Shown: positions 42,992 to 51,308 of the stretch, in pieces
How positions within the stretch are numbered: position 1 is the stretch's first letter
Layout: every line of letters begins with the position of its first letter
Origin: Bacteroidales bacterium
GTDB lineage: Bacteria; Bacteroidota; Bacteroidia; Bacteroidales; UBA932
Length of the DNA stretch: 64,000 nt
Direction: 5' to 3'
Assembly: GCA_020026275.1 (NCBI GenBank)
Contig: JAHHQQ010000001.1
Span: 186,001-250,000, forward strand
Position numbers and translations under genes: made by a program
The notes under the pieces: model-generated
Databases searched by the model: none
The model's input: only the letters and a program-made list of their open reading frames with translations
Told to the model about the DNA's origin: nothing

Positions 42992-43774
42992 TTAAAATTT
43001 AACATTATAGCCATCTTCAATATAGTCGTAATTTGACAGCAACTCCGCTTTGCCATTCCGGACAACAACCGTCAGCTCGTAATGTGCAGCGTTCTTATGA
43101 TCTTCAGTGTGTATAGCCCAACCGTTTCTTGCAACGTACACCGAGCGGTCTCCCGCTGTGATCATAGGTTCGATGCATATTGTCATTCCGTCTACGAGTT
43201 TGACACCATGTCCTGGTCTTCCATAATTTGGAACACCTGGTTTTTCATGCATGTCAGTGCCGATTCCGTGACCTTCAAGTTCACGTACGACTCCGAAACC
43301 GAATGATTCGGCATAAGATTGTACCGCGTGTCCGATATCGCCGGTTCTCTTGCCTACCACTGCGGCCTTGATGCCCTCAAAAAGTGACTGTTTTGTTACT
43401 GCAAGAAGTTTACGGGTTTCTGCATCGACTTCCCCGACCGGGAAAGTATAAGCCGAATCGCCATTGTATCCTTTAAGCAAAGTTCCAAGGTCAATGGAAA
43501 CAATATCTCCCTCCTTCAAAACATAATCTGACGGGAAGCCATGGACCACACAATCATTTACTGAAGCACAGATTGACGCAGGATAGCCTTCGTAACCTAA
43601 GAAGTTTGGCACTGCGCCATGATCACGGATAAAAGTCTCAGCGATCCTATCCAACTCTTTTGTTGTCACACCTGGAGCCACTGCTTTACCGACTTCAGCA
43701 AGTGTCTTGGACACTATCAAACCATTCTCACGAAGCAATTCAATTTCTTCTTCTGTTCTTGGCGTTACGATCAT
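42992..43774 (-). CDS. map: methionine aminopeptidase, type I
   Basis: Map removes the initiator methionine from nascent proteins. The five metal ligands are present: D in SIDLGTLLKGYNGDSAYTF (two aspartates), H in EGHGIGTDMHEKP, E in TICIEPM and E near the C-terminus in the TEDH-containing region (HTEDHKNAAHYE). The upstream catalytic His is in VVHGFPSD. Length 260 aa; no N-terminal extension (type Ia). The gene follows secY by 21 bp. Confidence 0.96.
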   Translation of the reverse strand: MIVTPRTEEEIELLRENGLIVSKTLAEVGKAVAPGVTTKELDRIAETFIRDHGAVPNFLGYEGYPASICASVNDCVVHGFPSDYVLKEGDIVSIDLGTLLKGYNGDSAYTFPVGEVDAETRKLLAVTKQSLFEGIKAAVVGKRTGDIGHAVQSYAESFGFGVVRELEGHGIGTDMHEKPGVPNYGRPGHGVKLVDGMTICIEPMITAGDRSVYVARNGWAIHTEDHKNAAHYELTVVVRNGKAELLSNYDYIEDGYNVKF

Positions 43775-43795
43775 ATTATCAACCTATATTAAAAA

Positions 43796-45133
43796 TTACA
43801 TACCAGAACGTCCGCTCAGACGACCAGTTTTCATCAAACCGTCATAATGACGCAATAGTAACATTCCCTCGATCTGCTGGAGGGTATCAAGTACAACTCC
43901 CACAAGAATCAATAGTGAGGTACCACCATAGAAACTTGCGAACTGGTTATTGATACCCATAATCATTGCAAATGCAGGAAGAATGGCTATCAATGCCAGG
44001 AAGATGGCACCAGGGAAAGTAACTTTTGACAAAATAGAGTCAAGATACTCCATGGTCTTCTTGCCAGGCTTAACACCAGGAATGAAACCTCCTCTCTTCT
44101 TCATATCTTCTGCCATCATTGTCGGATTGACAGTGACTGCTGTATAGAAGTAAGTGAAGAGCACTACCAGTGAACCAAATATAAAGTTATACCAAAAACC
44201 AGTGTAATCACCTAAAGTTGCTGCAAGTCCTCTAGTTGCATCCCACTGGGAGAAAAGAAGAGGGAAAAGCATCAATGCCTGAGCGAAGATGATAGGCATT
44301 ACGCCAGCAGCATTTATCTTCAGAGGAATGTACTCACGTACACCACCGATCTGTCTGTTACCTTGGATTCTCTTAGCATACTGTACTGGAACTTTTCTGA
44401 CGGCCTGTACCAATGCAATAGCTGCAACGAATACAAAGAACAACATGACAAATTCCACGATCAGCAGAAGAAGACCACCATTGGTAGTAGTGAGTTTCTC
44501 ACCGATTTCAGCTGTCAGAGCGTAAGGGAGACGTGCTACGATACCAATCATGATGATGAGAGAAATACCGTTACCGATACCACGGTCAGTAATACGCTCA
44601 CCTAGCCACACCACAAACATAGAACCACCCATGAGAATCATTGTGGATACCACGTTGAAAGCGAAATTGCTCCATCCCAGCACATTCACTGCCACAAAAG
44701 CAGAACTTGGAATCTGGTTGTGGATACTAGCGATGTAAGCTGGACACTGGATCAAAAGGATACCGATAGTCAAGTATCTTGTCAGCTGATTCATCTTGCG
44801 GCGTCCGCTCTCTCCTTCATACTGAAGTTTCTTGAAGTAAGGAACGAACATACCAAGAAGCTGAATCACGATGGATGCCGAAATGTACGGCATCACACCC
44901 AGAGCAAAAATAGAAGCGTTACCGAACGCACCTCCGGAGAACATGTTCAGGAGGCCTACAAGACCCTCTGAAGTCTTCTGCTGGAGAGACGCAAGAAGAG
45001 TACCATCAATACCCGGGAGTACAATGAAGGTACCGATTCGATAAACGAGTACCAAGAGGAAAGTATATACTAACCTCTTGCGTAGCTCTTCTATCTTGAA
45101 GATGTTCTTGATTGTCTCAATAAATTTCTTCAT
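43796..45133 (-). CDS. secY: preprotein translocase subunit SecY
   Basis: SecY is the ten-helix core of the protein export channel. Length 445 aa. Features include the plug-bearing first helix LVYRIGTFIVLPGID, IFALGVMPYISASIVIQLL (TM2), GIGNGISLIIMIGI (TM4-5 region) and KRGGFIPGVKPGKKT (cytosolic loop 5). It follows rplO by 8 bp and precedes map. Confidence 0.98.
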   Translation of the reverse strand: MKKFIETIKNIFKIEELRKRLVYTFLLVLVYRIGTFIVLPGIDGTLLASLQQKTSEGLVGLLNMFSGGAFGNASIFALGVMPYISASIVIQLLGMFVPYFKKLQYEGESGRRKMNQLTRYLTIGILLIQCPAYIASIHNQIPSSAFVAVNVLGWSNFAFNVVSTMILMGGSMFVVWLGERITDRGIGNGISLIIMIGIVARLPYALTAEIGEKLTTTNGGLLLLIVEFVMLFFVFVAAIALVQAVRKVPVQYAKRIQGNRQIGGVREYIPLKINAAGVMPIIFAQALMLFPLLFSQWDATRGLAATLGDYTGFWYNFIFGSLVVLFTYFYTAVTVNPTMMAEDMKKRGGFIPGVKPGKKTMEYLDSILSKVTFPGAIFLALIAILPAFAMIMGINNQFASFYGGTSLLILVGVVLDTLQQIEGMLLLRHYDGLMKTGRLSGRSGM

Positions 45134-45141
45134 AATAAATT

Positions 45142-45591
45142 TTATTCCTCAATTGTAGCTTTGCCACCAGCAGCCTCAATCTTTGCGATTGCAGACTTGG
45201 AGAAAGCATCAGCTGTCACCTCGAGTTTTGCAGTAAGCTCACCCTTGCCAAGAACTTTGACAAGACTGTTGTTGGACGCAAGTCCGTTTTCGATAATGAT
45301 CTCTGATGTGAGAGCATTGATTCCGAGCTGCTCAGCGAGCTGCTGAAGAGCAGCAACGTTTACAGGACAATACTCAACTCTGGTCGGGTTCTTGAAACCG
45401 AACTTAGGAAGTCTTCTCTGGATTGGCATCTGACCACCTTCGAATCCAATCTTATGTGAGTATCCTGCACGAGCCTGTGCACCTTTGGTACCACGAGTAG
45501 CAGTACCACCTTTACCAGAACCCTGACCACGGCCAAGTCTCTTGGTATTATTAGTAGAACCTTTAGCAGGTTTAAGATCATGCAAATTCAT
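45142..45591 (-). CDS. rplO: 50S ribosomal protein L15
   Basis: This 149-residue late-assembly protein has the typical glycine/arginine-rich N-terminus (GRGQGSGKGGTATRGTKGAQ) and C-terminal globular part ending VTADAFSKSAIAKIEAAGGK. It is 17 bp after rpmD and 8 bp before secY. Confidence 0.98.
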   Translation of the reverse strand: MNLHDLKPAKGSTNNTKRLGRGQGSGKGGTATRGTKGAQARAGYSHKIGFEGGQMPIQRRLPKFGFKNPTRVEYCPVNVAALQQLAEQLGINALTSEIIIENGLASNNSLVKVLGKGELTAKLEVTADAFSKSAIAKIEAAGGKATIEE

Positions 45592-45608
45592 CTCTTGTTC
45601 CTCTAAAA

Positions 45609-45788
45609 TTAAATTTCTTCAACAACTATGAGGTGCTGAACCTTCTTTATCATACCTTCTGATACTGGGTTCTTTTCAACCTCAACTGTCTGATGCAACT
45701 TATGGATACCCAGAGACTGGAGATTTGCAATCTGCCTCTTGGTAGCTCCACATTTGCTTCTAACCTGTGTAATCTTATACTTTGCCAT
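45609..45788 (-). CDS. rpmD: 50S ribosomal protein L30
   Basis: A 59-residue frame lies between rpsE and rplO, in the expected place: MAKYKITQVRSKCGATKRQI then NLQSLGIHKLHQTVEVEKNP. It is the usual single-domain L30 of Bacteria. It is 11 bp after rpsE. Confidence 0.96.
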   Translation of the reverse strand: MAKYKITQVRSKCGATKRQIANLQSLGIHKLHQTVEVEKNPVSEGMIKKVQHLIVVEEI

Positions 45789-45799
45789 ATCAGTTACTC

Positions 45800-46318
45800 C
45801 TATCCATTAAATACTTTTGACATAGGAACTCCACGGAGGCCAGCAACTGTATAAGCGTCACGCATCTGCTCAAGAGCATTTACGGTAGCTTTTACAAGGT
45901 TGTGAGGGTTAGATGAGCCTTTTGATTTAGCAAGTACATTCTGGATACCTACTGACTCAAATACCGCACGCATAGCACCACCAGCTTTTACACCAGTACC
46001 GGGAGCTGCCGGTTTCATAAATACTTCTGCACCACCAAATCTTGCAGACTGCTCGTGAGGGATGGTAGTATTGATGACAGGAATCTTGACCAGATTCTTC
46101 TTTGCATCTTCAACACCCTTCTGAATAGCAGCGGTTACCTCATTTGCCTTGCCAAGACCATAACCTACAACACCATTCTCATCTCCTACTACTACAATAG
46201 CAGCAAAGCGGAAGTGACGGCCACCCTTAGTTACCTTGGTAACCCTCTGGATGGATACAAGCCTGTCCTTAAGTTCAAGCTCTGTTGTCTTTACTCTTTT
46301 AATATTTGATTTTGCCAT
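45800..46318 (-). CDS. rpsE: 30S ribosomal protein S5
   Basis: This decoding-site protein has 172 aa, with a double-stranded RNA-binding fold at the N-terminus (LKDRLVSIQRVTKVTKGGRH, FAAIVVVGDENG) and the C-terminal domain PAAPGTGVKAGGAMRAVFE. It follows rplR by 8 bp. Confidence 0.98.
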   Translation of the reverse strand: MAKSNIKRVKTTELELKDRLVSIQRVTKVTKGGRHFRFAAIVVVGDENGVVGYGLGKANEVTAAIQKGVEDAKKNLVKIPVINTTIPHEQSARFGGAEVFMKPAAPGTGVKAGGAMRAVFESVGIQNVLAKSKGSSNPHNLVKATVNALEQMRDAYTVAGLRGVPMSKVFNG

Positions 46319-46326
46319 AGTCCTGA

Positions 46327-46689
46327 TTAGAATTTAAGACCGCCTTCACGGGCAGCATCAGCCAAACTTTGAATTCTACCATGATACAGATAACCTCCAC
46401 GGTCGAAAGCAACCTCAGAGATACCTTTCTCTATTGCACGCTCAGCGATTGCCTTGCCAACGAGGACAGCAACCTCTGTCTTTGTCTTGCCTTTGCAAGC
46501 AGCTACAAGAGCCTTGTCATTTGAAGCGGCAGCTGCAAGAGTCTTGCCCTGCTCATCATCGATTACCTGAACGTAGATATTCTTGCTACTTCTGAAAACC
46601 ACAAGTCTTGGTCTCTCAGCTGTACCATTGATATGCTTACGTATACGGTAGTGAATCCTTCTTCTTCTTTCAACTTTATTCAATGCCAT
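46327..46689 (-). CDS. rplR: 50S ribosomal protein L18
   Basis: This 5S rRNA-binding protein has 120 aa. It contains RPRLVVFRSSKNIYVQVIDD and the C-terminal FDRGGYLYHGRIQSLADAAR. It is 15 bp after rplF. Confidence 0.98.
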   Translation of the reverse strand: MALNKVERRRRIHYRIRKHINGTAERPRLVVFRSSKNIYVQVIDDEQGKTLAAAASNDKALVAACKGKTKTEVAVLVGKAIAERAIEKGISEVAFDRGGYLYHGRIQSLADAAREGGLKF

Positions 46690-46704
46690 AATTCGTTCCT
46701 CCTA

Positions 46705-47265
46705 TTATTTAGCAGCTGCAGTCTTGCCAGCTTTACGACGAAGCTGTTCGCCAACAAACTTGATACCCTTGCCCTTATATGGCTCTGGCCTACGGAATGA
46801 ACGGATCTTGGCAGCAACTTGTCCTACAAGTTGTTTGTCGTAGCTCTTGAGGATGAGAATAGGATTTTCACCTTTCTTCACTGCAGGAGCTTCTGCCTTG
46901 ATTTCTGCTGGAAGCATGAGCTGGATATCATGTGAGTATCCGAGAGACAATACCAGAATTTGGCCTTTGACCTCTACCTTGTAACCCACACCTACTAATT
47001 CTTGTTTGATTTCATATCCCTTAGATACACCAATTACCATGTTGTTCACAAGAGCACGGTAAAGACCATGCATAGAACGGTGTCTTGGCTGATCTGTCGG
47101 ACGAGTGAATTTGATTTCGTTATCCTCAATGGTGACGGTAATATCCGCATCAACCTTCTGGCTGAGTTCACCGAGAGGTCCTTTAACCTTCACAACATTG
47201 CCGGGGAGAAGCTCTACGCTTACACCAGCTGGAAGGCTTACAGGTAATTTACCAATTCGTGACAT
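46705..47265 (-). CDS. rplF: 50S ribosomal protein L6
   Basis: This 186-residue protein near the peptidyl transferase and factor-binding region has two related domains: MSRIGKLPVSLPAGVSVELL at the start and the C-terminal signature RRPEPYKGKGIKF. Between rpsH and rplR, 17 bp after rpsH. Confidence 0.98.
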   Translation of the reverse strand: MSRIGKLPVSLPAGVSVELLPGNVVKVKGPLGELSQKVDADITVTIEDNEIKFTRPTDQPRHRSMHGLYRALVNNMVIGVSKGYEIKQELVGVGYKVEVKGQILVLSLGYSHDIQLMLPAEIKAEAPAVKKGENPILILKSYDKQLVGQVAAKIRSFRRPEPYKGKGIKFVGEQLRRKAGKTAAAK

Positions 47266-47282
47266 TACTTGATTCGATTAAA

Positions 47283-47678
47283 TTAATAAACATAACATAT
47301 TACTTCACCTCCGACGTTGAGAGCTTTAGCTTCTTTGTCAGTGATGACGCCCTTTGAAGTGGTAAGGATTGCAATACCGAGTCCGTTGAGAACTCTAGGC
47401 ATATCCTTTACATCAACATACTTTCTCAAACCTGGCTTGGAGATACGGTCAATACCTCTGATAGCAGCCTCTTTAGTCTGAGGGTGATACTTCAAAGCGA
47501 TTTTGATTGTACTTGCTGGTTTACCCTCAATGACTTTGTAGCTGAGGATATAACCTTTCTCGCAAAGGATCTCTGTGATAGCGACCTTCAATTTTGAAGA
47601 CGGAATCTCGACGACCTTGTTACCTGCACGGTAAGCATTGCGAATTCTTGTCAGAAAATCTGCAATTGGATCAGTCAT
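47283..47678 (-). CDS. rpsH: 30S ribosomal protein S8
   Basis: This primary 16S rRNA binder has 131 aa and starts MTDPIADFLTRIRNAYRAGN. The C-terminal motif GIAILTTSKGVITDKEAK is complete. In E. coli S8 represses the spc operon. Here a 117-bp non-coding gap precedes it, the largest inside this operon. Confidence 0.98.
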   Translation of the reverse strand: MTDPIADFLTRIRNAYRAGNKVVEIPSSKLKVAITEILCEKGYILSYKVIEGKPASTIKIALKYHPQTKEAAIRGIDRISKPGLRKYVDVKDMPRVLNGLGIAILTTSKGVITDKEAKALNVGGEVICYVY

Positions 47679-47795
47679 TTCTTTTGTCGTTTAGGACCGG
47701 CACCACGAAAGTGCCCGATATCCGATTGTTAATAATAATTATAGTAAATTTCCCGGAACTGCCTTTTCAGGAAAAATCCCAGGTGCAATAAATCT
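47679..47795 (-). promoter_or_regulatory. 117-bp non-coding gap inside the spc block
   Basis: All other gaps in the rplP-rplQ block are 2-36 bp. The rpsN-rpsH gap has an AT-rich centre (47725-47750) and, near the rpsH start, a small hairpin (GGCAC/GTGCC around a 7-base loop, 47699-47715). It could be an internal regulatory site, for example for S8 autoregulation, or a vestige of a lost gene. No promoter box was recognised. Confidence 0.4.
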
Positions 47796-48065
47796 TTACC
47801 AGCTTGCCTTCTTCACGCCTGGGATGAGACCATTGCTTGCCATCTCACGGAACTGGATACGGCTGAGGCCGAAGGCTCTCATATATCCCTTTGGACGTCC
47901 GGTAAGTGAGCAACGGTTATGAAGACGTACAGATGAGGAGTTCTTAGGAAGTTTGTCAAGAGCTGCCCAATCACCTGCTTCTTTCAATGCCTGTCTCTTC
48001 TCGGCATATTTTGCAACTAATTTCGCGCGTTTGACCTCGCGAGCTTTCATTGATTCTTTTGCCAT
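47796..48065 (-). CDS. rpsN: 30S ribosomal protein S14, zinc-free form
   Basis: This 30S head protein has 89 aa, the longer type. The region LHNRCSLTGRPKGYMRAFGL has a single cysteine, so the CxxC...CxxC zinc site of the short C+ form is absent. The start MAKESMKAREVKRAKLVAKY is typical. Between rplE and rpsH. Confidence 0.97.
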   Translation of the reverse strand: MAKESMKAREVKRAKLVAKYAEKRQALKEAGDWAALDKLPKNSSSVRLHNRCSLTGRPKGYMRAFGLSRIQFREMASNGLIPGVKKASW

Positions 48066-48076
48066 TGTGTGCCTTT

Positions 48077-48679
48077 TTAGTTATTGTGTTTCTTGAATGG
48101 AAGACCAAACTGCTTGAGAAGCTCAAAAGCCTCTTCATCGGTATTGGCTGTTGTCACAAAAGTGATTTCCATTCCATGAACCCTAGGGTTCTTGTCCATA
48201 TCAATTTCTGGGAAGATGATCTGCTCCTTGATACCAAGAGTGTAGTTGCCGTTTCCATCCAATTTCTCTGAAATGCCGTTGAAGTCACGGATACGTGGAA
48301 GAGACACTCTGATAAGCCTCTCAAGGAACTCGTACATCTTGGTATCACGAAGAGTGACCTTCACTCCGATAGGCATGCCTTTACGAAGTTTGAAGTTAGA
48401 GATATCTTTTCTTGAGCTGGTAAGGACGGCTTTCTGACCAACGATCATTGAAAGCTCCTCTGCTGCCTCCTCAACCAATTTCTTGTCCTGGGTAGCGTCA
48501 CCGATACCTTCATTGATAGTAATCTTGACAAGCTTCGGAACCTGCATGATGGTCTTGTAAGAGAACTGCTTCATCATTGCAGGAACGATTTCTTCTTTAT
48601 AAACCTTCTTGAGGGAAGGTACATATCCTGCAGGGACTACCTGAGCTGCTGCAGTTTCGTTCTGATTCTTCTTTGCCAT
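48077..48679 (-). CDS. rplE: 50S ribosomal protein L5
   Basis: This 5S rRNA-binding protein has 200 aa, slightly long because of an N-terminal tail (MAKKNQNETAAAQVVPAGYV) of about 20 residues before the conserved SLKKVYKEEIVPAMMKQF. The motif FLERLIRVSLPRIRDFNGIS and the C-terminal MEITFVTTANTDEEAFELL are complete. Start chosen at the first ATG, 2 bp after rplX. Confidence 0.97.
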   Translation of the reverse strand: MAKKNQNETAAAQVVPAGYVPSLKKVYKEEIVPAMMKQFSYKTIMQVPKLVKITINEGIGDATQDKKLVEEAAEELSMIVGQKAVLTSSRKDISNFKLRKGMPIGVKVTLRDTKMYEFLERLIRVSLPRIRDFNGISEKLDGNGNYTLGIKEQIIFPEIDMDKNPRVHGMEITFVTTANTDEEAFELLKQFGLPFKKHNN

Positions 48680-48681
48680 AA

Positions 48682-49011
48682 CTATTTGATCTCCTCTCCA
48701 GATTTTTTAGCATAACGAATCTTCTTGCCGTCCACTACTTTGAATCCGACCTTGGTTGGAACAGGATTGGCAGCAGTGCTTGATGGATCAAGAAGCTGTA
48801 CATTTGAGACATGGATACCAGCCTCACGCTTGATGATGCCACCCTGAGGTGCCTTAGCATTTGGTTTGGTATGTCTGCTGATCATATTGACACCCTCTAC
48901 GACTACAAGATCCTTTGAAGGGATAACCTCCAAGACCTTACCTGTCTTGCCTTTATCATTACCGGCATTGACATAGACGTTGTCACCTTTCTTTATATGA
49001 ATTTTTTTCAT
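48682..49011 (-). CDS. rplX: 50S ribosomal protein L24
   Basis: This assembly-initiator protein has 109 aa. The KOW motif is at residues 6-32 (KKGDNVYVNAGNDKGKTGKV), followed by GVNMISRHTKPN and a GGIIKREAGIHVSNV segment. 12 bp after rplN. Confidence 0.98.
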   Translation of the reverse strand: MKKIHIKKGDNVYVNAGNDKGKTGKVLEVIPSKDLVVVEGVNMISRHTKPNAKAPQGGIIKREAGIHVSNVQLLDPSSTAANPVPTKVGFKVVDGKKIRYAKKSGEEIK

Positions 49012-49023
49012 GATGCAATAATT

Positions 49024-49389
49024 TTAAAGGACCTCCGGTGCTAGTGAAACGATCTTCATGTAATTTTCACGCAGCTCCCTGGCAACAGGGCCGAAGATAC
49101 GTGTTCCGCGAAGTTCACCTGCATTGTTGAGAAGAACGCAAGCGTTATCATCGAAACGGATATATGAACCATCCGCCCTACGGATTTCTTTCTTTGTACG
49201 TACTACCACAGCCTTAGATACTGAACCTTTCTTAGCATCGCCGCCAGCGATAGCACTCTTGACAGCTACGACAATCTTGTCGCCAACTGTAGCATAACGG
49301 TGGTGGGTTCCACCCAATACGCGAATGCAGAGGACTTCCTTTGCGCCGCTATTATCAGCCACCTGTAAACGTGTTTCCTGCTGTATCAT
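49024..49389 (-). CDS. rplN: 50S ribosomal protein L14
   Basis: This 121-residue OB-like protein at the subunit interface starts MIQQETRLQVADNSGAKEVL, contains KSAIAGGDAKKGSVSKAVVV and ends with GPVARELRENYMKIVSLAPE. 2 bp after rpsQ. Confidence 0.98.
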   Translation of the reverse strand: MIQQETRLQVADNSGAKEVLCIRVLGGTHHRYATVGDKIVVAVKSAIAGGDAKKGSVSKAVVVRTKKEIRRADGSYIRFDDNACVLLNNAGELRGTRIFGPVARELRENYMKIVSLAPEVL

Positions 49390-49391
49390 CG

Positions 49392-49646
49392 CTACTTAAC
49401 TTTTTCTACAATTTCTACTAATCTCCATCTTTTGGTCTTGCTGAGAGGACGAGTCTCCATGATGCGTACTTTATCGCCTTCACTGCACTCGTTCTTTGCA
49501 TCTTCAGCTACCAACTTGCTGGTCTTTTTAACGAACTTGCCGTAAATAGGGTGCTTTTCTCTGCCTGCAACAGCAACAATGATTGTCTTGTCCATCTTGT
49601 TGCTGACGACCATTCCTATTCTTTCCTTACGAAGATTTCTTTCCAT
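49392..49646 (-). CDS. rpsQ: 30S ribosomal protein S17
   Basis: This 84-residue OB-fold 16S rRNA binder has GMVVSNKMDKTIIVAVAGRE and the conserved GDKVRIMETRPLSKTKRWRL. 11 bp after rpmC. Confidence 0.98.
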   Translation of the reverse strand: MERNLRKERIGMVVSNKMDKTIIVAVAGREKHPIYGKFVKKTSKLVAEDAKNECSEGDKVRIMETRPLSKTKRWRLVEIVEKVK

Positions 49647-49657
49647 AAGATTATAAT

Positions 49658-49858
49658 TTAGTTCTGTTTCAATTTTTCATCCAGGATTGTCTTCATTCTG
49701 GCAATATCCCTTCTGACCTTCTTAAACTCTGATGTATTCTCTAATGGAGAGATGGCATGGTTTATTCTCATGCTGTCAAGCTTCGCAGCCTCTACTCCGA
49801 TTCTGTCCTGCAAATCCGCAACGGACATCTCACGTACTTCTGATGTTTTCATTATCAA
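49658..49858 (-). CDS. rpmC: 50S ribosomal protein L29
   Basis: This 66-residue two-helix protein at the tunnel exit has RINHAISPLENTSEFKKVRR, then DIARMKTILDEKL. The N-terminal MIMK is slightly extended; an ATG two codons later is equally possible. 12 bp after rplP. Confidence 0.97.
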   Translation of the reverse strand: MIMKTSEVREMSVADLQDRIGVEAAKLDSMRINHAISPLENTSEFKKVRRDIARMKTILDEKLKQN

Positions 49859-49870
49859 TTCTCCATTAAA

Positions 49871-50290
49871 TTATTCTACATAATCTCTACGAACGATGAA
49901 CTTTGTAGCTACCGGCAATTTGGTAGCCGCAAGGCGCATTGCCTCTTTTGCGATTTCAAGAGAAACACCCTCCGCCTCGAAAAGAATCCTACCTGGAGTG
50001 ATTGGGCAGACGAATCCCTGAGGATCACCCTTACCTTTACCCATACGGGTATCAAGAGGTTTCTTAGTAAACGGCTTAGCGGGGAAAACTCTGATCCAAA
50101 TCTGGCCTTCACGATTCATATGACGAGAAATAGCCTGACGCGCAGCCTCAATCTGCTGTGCTGTTAGCCAACAATTTTCAAGGGTCTTAAGTCCGAAAGA
50201 ACCGAACGCAAGCTGATTGCCTCTCTGAGACATTCCCTTCATCACGTTCTTTTGTTCCCTTCTAAATTTTGTCTTTTTTGGTTGTAACAT
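49871..50290 (-). CDS. rplP: 50S ribosomal protein L16, first gene of this block
   Basis: This A-site region protein has 139 aa. Landmarks are KGMSQRGNQLAFGSFGLK, TRMGKGKGDPQGFVCPI and the C-terminal AATKLPVATKFIVRRD. In most bacteria rpsC directly precedes rplP in the S10-spc operon; here nothing ribosomal lies upstream. It therefore has its own promoter (about 50381-50409) and a leader of about 85 bases. Confidence 0.98.
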   Translation of the reverse strand: MLQPKKTKFRREQKNVMKGMSQRGNQLAFGSFGLKTLENCWLTAQQIEAARQAISRHMNREGQIWIRVFPAKPFTKKPLDTRMGKGKGDPQGFVCPITPGRILFEAEGVSLEIAKEAMRLAATKLPVATKFIVRRDYVE

Positions 50291-50380
50291 TGTCGTATTA
50301 CTTTTAAAAAATAATTCCCATTATTCCTAAGTGATTGACTATCTGTCGGTTGGGTTTACAGGTATTCAATTTTAGGACTG

Positions 50381-50409
50381 CAAAGATAGTGATTTTTTTC
50401 GAAAACAAA
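50381..50409 (-). promoter_or_regulatory. promoter of the rplP-rplQ ribosomal operon
   Basis: Minus-strand TATCTTTG (50388-50381) matches TAnnTTTG. TTTG (50409-50406) is 17 bases upstream, slightly closer than usual. The rest of the 307-bp gap (50291-50597) is AT-rich, with poly-T and poly-A runs at 50391-50430, and otherwise holds only the DUF4294 promoter. Confidence 0.55.
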
Positions 50410-50559
50410 ACATTTTTTCAACTTTTTTATGTTATTTTCGACCGACATTTCTACAACTCATCTCTCATATTTTCAATCACTTGCGATGAGCATGAAAATT
50501 TATTTTGCTGCATTTTCGACAACTTTGGAACCCCTCGGAACGATATTTGCGATTATCTC

Positions 50560-50567
50560 TATATTTG
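50560..50567 (+). promoter_or_regulatory. -7 element of the DUF4294 gene
   Basis: TATATTTG, 30 bp upstream of the TTG start; the in-frame TAA (50568-50570) follows it directly. No standard -33 box is visible. Confidence 0.5.
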
Positions 50568-50597
50568 TAAAGAATTTGTACAGACAACAACAGTAAT

Positions 50598-51308
50598 TTG
50601 CAGAAAAATACAACATATCTCACGCTCATCTTCCTGCTGGCGGCGCTGCTGCCGGTATGGAGCGCCAAGGCCCGTACCGCCGATTCCCCTATAGGAAATA
50701 CCTATGTGCAATCCCAGAAACCCCGGGCGATTCTGCATTACCAGCTGATTGACGGAGACACCGTCTTTGTCGAGAATCTGCGCCCTTCCTATGTATGGGG
50801 ATGGAGAAGACAGACACAGGAAGGGAAGAACTGGAGAAAATACTACAAGATGGTTCACAACTTCAGCCGCGCCTATCCATATGCGATACTGGCCAGAAAA
50901 GTAGTCAAAAAGACCGACAGCATCTTCATCGCGGAGAACATGAGTGCTCAAAAACGACAGAAATACGTGGACAAATTGCAGAAAGATATCATCTACAACT
51001 TTGAAGACGTTCTACGACATATGACCGTCAGCCAGGGGAAGCTGCTGATCAAACTGATAGACAGAGAAGTGGGCCTTTCGTCATTTGACATTATCAAGAA
51101 CTACAAGAACGGCATTGCCGCCAAATTCTGGCAAGGCATCGCCAAAATGTTTGGATCTGACCTGACCAAAGGCTACGACCCGACCGGTGCCGACAAAGAT
51201 CTGGAAGAACTGGTTCAAATTTGGGACAGAGGAGATTTTCCTTTTCTGTACTATTCCATATTCGGGAAATACCCGAAAGTTCCTGTCATTCCATCAAAAT
51301 TCAGATAA
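50598..51308 (+). CDS. DUF4294 secreted protein
   Basis: The frame is closed upstream by TAA at 50568, and there is no ATG before the signal sequence, so a TTG at 50598 is the likely start. It yields a good Sec signal (MQKNTTYLTLIFLLAALLPV, cut near SAKA-RT). The mature part, rich in aromatic and charged residues (SYVWGWRRQTQEGKNWRKYY, FDIIKNYKNGIAAKFWQGIA), matches the Bacteroidetes DUF4294 family, whose function is unknown. Length 236 aa. Its 3' end overlaps convergent lpxH by 58 bp. Confidence 0.83.
   Translation: MQKNTTYLTLIFLLAALLPVWSAKARTADSPIGNTYVQSQKPRAILHYQLIDGDTVFVENLRPSYVWGWRRQTQEGKNWRKYYKMVHNFSRAYPYAILARKVVKKTDSIFIAENMSAQKRQKYVDKLQKDIIYNFEDVLRHMTVSQGKLLIKLIDREVGLSSFDIIKNYKNGIAAKFWQGIAKMFGSDLTKGYDPTGADKDLEELVQIWDRGDFPFLYYSIFGKYPKVPVIPSKFR

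Noticed and set aside
39668..50290. A CRISPR array, prophage or foreign island anywhere in the window
   Set aside because: No regularly spaced repeats, integrase, phage structural genes or toxin-antitoxin pairs were seen; the only mobile DNA is the IS3 remnant.
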